Of a DNA stretch of 37,708 nt, positions 34,166-37,708 are shown in pieces. Within the stretch, counting starts at the first letter, position 1, and the number at the start of each line of letters is the position of its first letter. The translations under genes were made by a program, and so were the position numbers. The notes beneath the pieces were generated by a model. It was not told the DNA's origin, made no database searches, and saw only the letters and a program-made list of their open reading frames with translations. The stretch comes from JAYVJH01 sp043777595 (GTDB lineage: Bacteria > Bacteroidota > Bacteroidia > Cytophagales > Spirosomataceae): NCBI GenBank assembly GCA_043777595.1, contig JAYWHT010000074.1, forward strand, positions 1-37,708, written 5' to 3'.

Positions 34166-35308
34166 TTACTGAGTGGAAACCACACGAAACCCATAATTCT
34201 CACCGTTAAAAGTAAAAATACTATCATTCCGAAAAGACACACGGCTATTTTTAGGATAGCTAATCCAACTACCGCCACGTAAAACATGATGAATATTGGT
34301 ATGGTCGGGTATGCCAACATTCCCAAAATAGCCTTTATACCAGCCATCACACCATTCGAATACATTACCAGTCATATCATACAAGCCCAAAGCGTTTGGG
34401 CTAAAACTACCCACGGGTACTACTTTTTCACGATATATTCCCGCTACTGAGTAATAAGTTTGGAAATCTACACTTCCATCAAAATTAGCCTCGTTTGGGT
34501 CTAAAATGTTTTTTCCATTGCCAAAACGGGTGCGGTTGGTAGCACCGCCACCTGCGGCATATTCCCACTCAGCTTCGGTAGGCAGACGGTATTGTTTGCC
34601 TGTACGGGCATTTAGTTTTGTTAAAAACTCTTGTGCATAATCCCAACTTATAGCGTACATTGGGCAGTCGTCACATTCTTCTGAATCAATGTGAATTTTG
34701 CCCATCACAGCTCGCCATTGTGCTTGGGTTACTTCATATTTACCCATATAAAAACTTCCTACAGTAACTCGGCGTACTGGTTTTTCGTCTTCTTCCCCCT
34801 CGTTGCTTCCCATCATAAAACTGCCACCTAACACATAGACCATTTCTATATTCTGCACAATATTTCTCTCAAGTCGTTCATTTATTGCCATTTCTTTTTT
34901 TTCTGCTATTTCTTTCCGCCGCTCGGCTTCTGCCAATCTTGTTTTCAAGGCGGTATTTTCATCAGCCAGTCGTTGTTTTTCTTTTTCGGCATTTGCTAAT
35001 TGTTCTTTTTGGTCTTGGTCTATTTTTGTATGTTGCTGCTTTTTATTTTGTTCTTGTCGCTGTTTTTCTACCTCTGCTTCTTGTTCTTTCTTAGCTTGCC
35101 TTGTTTTGGCAAGTTTATCTTTACAGTCATCATCGTTGGCTTTTACTACGAGTGCTGCCCTGTACCATTTGTCGGCGCAGGGGTAGTCTTTTTTGGCAAA
35201 ACAATCGTCTGCCTGGCTTTTATACTTAAAAAAATTGGGGTCGGTTTGGGCTTGGGTGGCGGTGTAACAACTAAGCACTACTATCAAAACTGCGAGGTGT
35301 TTCATCAT
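34166..35308 (-). CDS. Secreted FGE/SUMF1-domain protein with TPR-like and coiled-coil N-terminus
   Basis: A 380-residue protein, or one residue less if the second ATG is used. It has a signal peptide (ends about TATQAQ), a TPR-like helical pair (about 25-66), a long charged coiled coil (about 67-150) and a C-terminal FGE-sulfatase/SUMF1-type domain (about 155-380). Domain landmarks are GGSFMMGSNEGEEDEKPVRR, MGKYEVTQAQW, YRLPTEAEWEYAAGG and NVFEWCDGWY. The final motif LRGGSWISYPKNSRVSFRND lacks the Cys residues used by true formylglycine-generating enzymes, so it is more likely a PvdO/EgtB-like or binding variant. Its start overlaps the stop of the caspase gene by 4 nt, so they are co-translated. 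A role in modifying or presenting the protease is a guess from position. Confidence 0.85.
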   Translation of the reverse strand: MMKHLAVLIVVLSCYTATQAQTDPNFFKYKSQADDCFAKKDYPCADKWYRAALVVKANDDDCKDKLAKTRQAKKEQEAEVEKQRQEQNKKQQHTKIDQDQKEQLANAEKEKQRLADENTALKTRLAEAERRKEIAEKKEMAINERLERNIVQNIEMVYVLGGSFMMGSNEGEEDEKPVRRVTVGSFYMGKYEVTQAQWRAVMGKIHIDSEECDDCPMYAISWDYAQEFLTKLNARTGKQYRLPTEAEWEYAAGGGATNRTRFGNGKNILDPNEANFDGSVDFQTYYSVAGIYREKVVPVGSFSPNALGLYDMTGNVFEWCDGWYKGYFGNVGIPDHTNIHHVLRGGSWISYPKNSRVSFRNDSIFTFNGENYGFRVVSTQ

Positions 35309-36084
35309 AGTTGTTTCAATGTTGATAATATTAAATCGTCTGAAAATTTGCCTGCAAACACAGGTGCTTGGCCATTGGGGGTGCTTCGTTTTACTCTTCG
35401 TGCCACGTATTTATAAAGTTCTTTGATAGTTACTGCTCTGTCGCTGTTGGTATCGGCAGAGCCTTTTAAGCCTGCAAGTAGATAAAAAGTAAATATGCCC
35501 CCTCTAACGTTGGTTGTTTCGGCAGAGGTCTGCGTAGAGCGCGACGACAGTATCATGGCTACATTTAGGTCGCCGAACGCCTTGGCCGTGGTTTTCAGCG
35601 TAGGGGCTTGGCGGCTACGCATACTACCCGACATACAGGCATCGGCTATGATGAGCTTGGTGCTGGCTGCCGAGGCTTTGAAAGCCGCCTTGACCTCGGC
35701 GTGGGTGAGTAGGCTGGCGTAGTTGTTTTGGCGTACATCGTAAGGCACAAAGGCTTGCTGAAGACCATGTCCTGAAAAATAAAAAACAATTCGGTCTTGC
35801 GGTGTTGCTTGCCCAAATATCTGCATACCGTCTTTAATATTGGCTTGGGTGGCTCTTTGATTGGTGAGTTTTATGATGTTTTGGGTAGGTACACGCCCGC
35901 CTGCGGGGCTTTGCAAAAATGCCACAAATTGCCCAGCATCGCTGTCGGCATAGTTTAGGTCGCCTGTTTTGTAGTCCATTATTTCATAATCTGATACACC
36001 CACTACCACAGCATAGGTATTTTGAGCATGGGCGGCCGTGTGCGTCAGCAGGGCAAGTACAAGAGGAAATGTGACTTTGTGCAT
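35305..36084 (-). CDS. Secreted caspase-family (peptidase C14) protease
   Basis: A 259-residue caspase-like protease. After the signal peptide (cleavage about AHAQ-NT) comes the p20-like core: YAVVVGVSDYEI, LNYADSDAGQFVAFL, then the catalytic His106 in FYFSGHG and the catalytic Cys150 in LIIADACMSG. The family's C-terminal GGIFTFYLLAGLKGSADTNS region follows. Both catalytic residues are intact, so activity is likely. Orthocaspases cleave after Arg or Lys and take part in stress responses, programmed death and defence, although secreted Bacteroidota forms are little studied. The ATGA overlap with the FGE-domain gene defines a two-gene operon. The direct/inverted repeat upstream (36139-36189) lies in its leader region. 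Confidence 0.9.
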   Translation of the reverse strand: MHKVTFPLVLALLTHTAAHAQNTYAVVVGVSDYEIMDYKTGDLNYADSDAGQFVAFLQSPAGGRVPTQNIIKLTNQRATQANIKDGMQIFGQATPQDRIVFYFSGHGLQQAFVPYDVRQNNYASLLTHAEVKAAFKASAASTKLIIADACMSGSMRSRQAPTLKTTAKAFGDLNVAMILSSRSTQTSAETTNVRGGIFTFYLLAGLKGSADTNSDRAVTIKELYKYVARRVKRSTPNGQAPVFAGKFSDDLILSTLKQL

Positions 36085-36138
36085 GGTTTTGTTTGGTTTT
36101 ATTATCGTTTTACTAATTTGAATATCCTCTTTCGCCTA

Positions 36139-36189
36139 AGATTAGACAACTTTCAAAAAGTTGTCTAATCTCAAAAAGTTGTCTAATCT
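36139..36189. repeat. Inverted plus direct 14-bp repeat between lipoprotein gene and caspase operon
   Basis: AGATTAGACAACTT (36139-36152) is followed by its exact inverse AAGTTGTCTAATCT at 36158-36171 and by a direct copy of the latter at 36176-36189. The three 14-bp arms allow two alternative hairpins. It could terminate the lipoprotein transcript or control the caspase operon. Confidence 0.8.
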
Positions 36190-36209
36190 CTTAAATTGTT
36201 TGCTAACCA

Positions 36210-36800
36210 TTACAATTTTGCCGTCAGTCTTTTAAATTTTGCCGTCAGTGAGTTGTCATAAAACACCCATGTTGAGCTATCCGTTTGGGCAGGGACTGTC
36301 TCCCTGTAATAGTCATTGGTCAGTGCTTTGCAATCTGTATCGCAGGTGTTGCAGGCTCTAAACTTGGTAATTTCTGTCTTTACTTTCATCGCAGACGGAT
36401 AAACCTCATACTGCGTTTTGCTTTCTTTGATCGTAATATAATCGGGTAGTTCTTTCTCAAAAACAAAGTTTCTTGTTTGGCCTGCATTGATGTATTTTTC
36501 ATCTTTAAACACAATTTCTTCATCTTGGGTTGTTTCGTATTTTTTGACTAATCTAAAACTCCCCCCTTTTTCGCTGGTGTTGGTTATTTCTGTCTCTGTG
36601 TGTAGCCTTGGGTGTGTGTCAAATAGCACTGTTCCGTCGATTCGCCGCCAAGTTGAGTTTCCGACTGAATATGTCAGTGGCACTTGTTTTTCTTCTATTG
36701 CAACGTAGGGAACGTTTACATAGTCGCAAGATGCTCCACACGAACAAAGCACGGCTGAAACAGCCATTAAATAAAATACGGCAATAATGATTCTGGTCAT
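36210..36800 (-). CDS. Hypothetical Cys-rich lipoprotein
   Basis: A 196-residue protein with a lipoprotein signal peptide; the lipobox is LCSC and Cys21 is the likely acylated residue. A Cys also lies at 19 and at 25, and more cluster near RACNTCDTDCKAL (about 148-160). The mature part looks beta-rich (VTIKESKTQYEVYPSAMKVK-like strands). I do not recognise a family. It is transcribed toward the caspase operon, but a repeat-bearing 125-nt gap separates them, so co-transcription is uncertain. Confidence 0.7.
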   Translation of the reverse strand: MTRIIIAVFYLMAVSAVLCSCGASCDYVNVPYVAIEEKQVPLTYSVGNSTWRRIDGTVLFDTHPRLHTETEITNTSEKGGSFRLVKKYETTQDEEIVFKDEKYINAGQTRNFVFEKELPDYITIKESKTQYEVYPSAMKVKTEITKFRACNTCDTDCKALTNDYYRETVPAQTDSSTWVFYDNSLTAKFKRLTAKL

Positions 36801-36910
36801 AAAAATAGTAGGTTTGGTTTTTGTAAATTAAATATCAAATTTGTTTTCTGACTTTGGGGACTATGCAATCCCACCCCTCCTGTGGCCTTTGTGCCAGTTA
36901 GGCGTCTTCT

Positions 36911-36993
36911 TTGTCATGCTGACGTAAGGAAGCATCTATCGCTGGCCTCACCCACGCAACGGCTTTTGACCCTTCCTTACGTCAGGGTGACAA
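36911..36993. repeat. Palindromic element copy B
   Basis: Runs from TTGTCATGCTGACGTAAGGA (left arm) to TTCCTTACGTCAGGGTGACAA (right arm, 36973-36993). The arms are complementary apart from 2-3 bases and enclose about 40 nt containing CACCCACGCAACGGCTTTTG. Confidence 0.88.
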
Positions 36994-37086
36994 AAGGCTG
37001 ACTTCACCCACGCATTGGCTCTTGACCCTTCGCCTCCCCTTGTCATGCTGACGTAAGGAAGCATCTATCGTTTGCCTTACCCACGC
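36994..37086. repeat. Two partial palindromic elements (right-half fragment and copy C left half)
   Basis: A fragment TTCACCCACGCATTGGCTCT...GACCCTTCGCCTCCCC lacks the right arm. It is followed at 37040 by a left half (TTGTCATGCTGACGTAAGGA...) that is cut off after CCCACGCA at 37086, just before the GIY-YIG stop codon. This 306-nt gene-free stretch (36801-37106) is otherwise without features. Confidence 0.8.
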
Positions 37087-37106
37087 AGTTACAAAATAGA
37101 CTATTC

Positions 37107-37394
37107 TTAAATCTGCTCATTCAAAAATTCCCATTTTGGATTGAACGATACAATAAGGCTTTCCTTTTTACTTCGTCGCCAGCCTTTTATTTCTTTTTCT
37201 CGTGCTATGGCATTGTTGATATACTGGTGGTGTTCCCAGTACACCAAATAATAACAGTTGTATTTGGCTGTAAAAGTACTCGTTTTGTTTTTATGCTCTT
37301 CGAGTCGCCTCTGTAAGTCGTTAGTAACGCCTGTATAAAGCACCGTTTTGGTATAATTGGTCAAGATATAGACATAGTAGTTATGCTCTTTCAT
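37107..37394 (-). CDS. Small GIY-YIG nuclease (UPF0213/YhbQ-like)
   Basis: A 95-residue single-domain GIY-YIG protein. The motif appears as YVYIL (7-11) and YTGVT (20-24), followed by the catalytic-type Arg in NDLQRRLEEH (R29/R30), HKNKTSTFTAKY, and the conserved Glu in AIAREKEIKGWRR (E66). This is the usual size and layout of the stand-alone GIY-YIG family found in many Bacteroidota genomes. I chose the ATG at 37394 because the upstream extension would start inside a palindromic element. It is flanked on both sides by copies of that element, and no partner gene is visible. Confidence 0.9.
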   Translation of the reverse strand: MKEHNYYVYILTNYTKTVLYTGVTNDLQRRLEEHKNKTSTFTAKYNCYYLVYWEHHQYINNAIAREKEIKGWRRSKKESLIVSFNPKWEFLNEQI

Positions 37395-37414
37395 ATTTTT
37401 GGTTTTATTATTTT

Positions 37415-37497
37415 TTATCATGCTGACGTAAGGAAGCATCTATCGTTGGCTTCACCCAGGCATTGGCTCTTGACCCTTCCTGTCGTCAGGGTGACAA
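37415..37497. repeat. Palindromic element copy D
   Basis: Left arm TTATCATGCTGACGTAAGGA, right arm TCCTGTCGTCAGGGTGACAA. The right arm is of the CTGTCG type while the left is of the CGTAAG type, so the stem is imperfect in the middle. Confidence 0.85.
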
Positions 37498-37504
37498 GTT
37501 TCCC

Positions 37505-37577
37505 TTGTCATGCTGACGTGAGGAAGCATCTATCGTTGGCCTTACCCACGCATCGGCTCTTGACCCTTCGCCTCTCC
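37505..37577. repeat. Palindromic element copy E, right arm missing
   Basis: Starts TTGTCATGCTGACGTGAGGA and ends GACCCTTCGCCTCTCC. It has the same right-end deletion as the fragment at 36994, and copy F follows directly. Confidence 0.85.
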
Positions 37578-37660
37578 TTGTCATGCTGACGACAGGAAGC
37601 ATCTATCGTTTACCTCACCCAGGCATTGGCTCTTGACCCTTCCTGTCGTCAGGGTGACAA
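37578..37660. repeat. Palindromic element copy F
   Basis: Left arm TTGTCATGCTGACGACAGGA and right arm TCCTGTCGTCAGGGTGACAA pair fully across GACGACAGGA/TCCTGTCGTC. This is the variant whose two arms match each other. Confidence 0.88.
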
Positions 37661-37667
37661 GTTTCCC

Positions 37668-37708
37668 TTGTCATGCTGACGTAAGGAAGCATCTATCGTT
37701 GGCTTCAC
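37668..37708. repeat. Palindromic element copy G, cut by the window end
   Basis: Left half only: TTGTCATGCTGACGTAAGGA...ATCTATCGTTGGCTTCAC. The rest lies beyond the window. Confidence 0.85.

Noticed and set aside
34129..34365. A small hydrophobic frame at the 3' end of the FGE-domain gene
   Set aside because: It overlaps the conserved FGE domain in another frame and begins beside a repeat; no sign of selection as a protein.
34166..35308. Calling the SUMF1-domain protein a formylglycine-generating enzyme
   Set aside because: The C-terminal motif lacks the active-site cysteines, and no sulfatase gene is nearby.
36911..37708. Regularly spaced repeats that might be a CRISPR array
   Set aside because: The repeats are about 85 nt, internally palindromic, irregularly truncated and not separated by unique spacers of constant length. 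No cas gene is present.

Overview
The window looks like a chromosomal segment from a member of the Bacteroidota, most likely the Cytophagales. I base this on the SusC/SusD pair at the left edge, an OmpA/PD40 protein, thioredoxin-fold proteins with a DUF4369-type N-terminus, a YfhO protein paired with a GHMP kinase, the general absence of Shine-Dalgarno sites, and recurrent TAnnTTTG promoter boxes. No rRNA, tRNA, CRISPR array or recognisable insertion sequence was seen.

Layout. 0.1-3.9 kb: the 3' part of a susC gene and a complete susD. 4.0-10.6 kb: a type I ABC exporter, two PD-(D/E)XK-type nuclease-like proteins (one Rpn/transposase-like), an OmpA-family envelope protein, a small conserved Bacteroidota protein and a Uma2 protein. 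10.6-11.6 kb: a hydroxyproline/proline racemase-family enzyme on the minus strand. 11.7-15.7 kb: an accessory block with two overlapping AAA/STAND-type ATPases and an antitoxin/PIN-toxin pair. 15.8-19.5 kb: housekeeping dnaK and glyS, divergently arranged. 19.5-24.9 kb: a second Uma2 protein, two tandem paralogous TlpA-like thioredoxin proteins, a YdcF/ElyC-like DUF218 protein and pfkA. 25.1-32.6 kb: two GT-C-like polytopic membrane proteins carrying heptanucleotide repeat arrays, a small nucleotidyltransferase, YfhO and a galactokinase-like GHMP kinase. 32.7-34.0 kb: a decaying nucleotidyltransferase / small helical protein / nucleotidyltransferase operon. 34.1-36.8 kb: a secreted caspase-family protease overlapping an FGE/SUMF1-domain protein, preceded by a lipoprotein gene. 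36.9-37.7 kb: a cluster of about 85-bp palindromic elements that surrounds a small GIY-YIG nuclease gene.

How the parts fit. Most genes are ordinary envelope or housekeeping functions (exporter, OmpA, thioredoxins, glycosyltransferase-like proteins, YfhO plus kinase, DnaK, GlyRS, PfkA). Between them lie accessory modules: toxin-antitoxin, paired ATPases, nucleotidyltransferase modules, caspase/FGE, and five small nuclease-like proteins.

The most unusual signal is a set of perfectly phased 7-bp tandem arrays of several sequence types. All of them lie inside, or at the junction of, the two GT-C-like genes at 25.1-28.5 kb. Because 7 is not a multiple of 3, a change in copy number would shift the reading frame, which suggests phase or antigenic variation of a surface-glycan function. 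The second unusual signal is the right-edge cluster of long palindromes, some with co-varying arms, around a solitary GIY-YIG nuclease.
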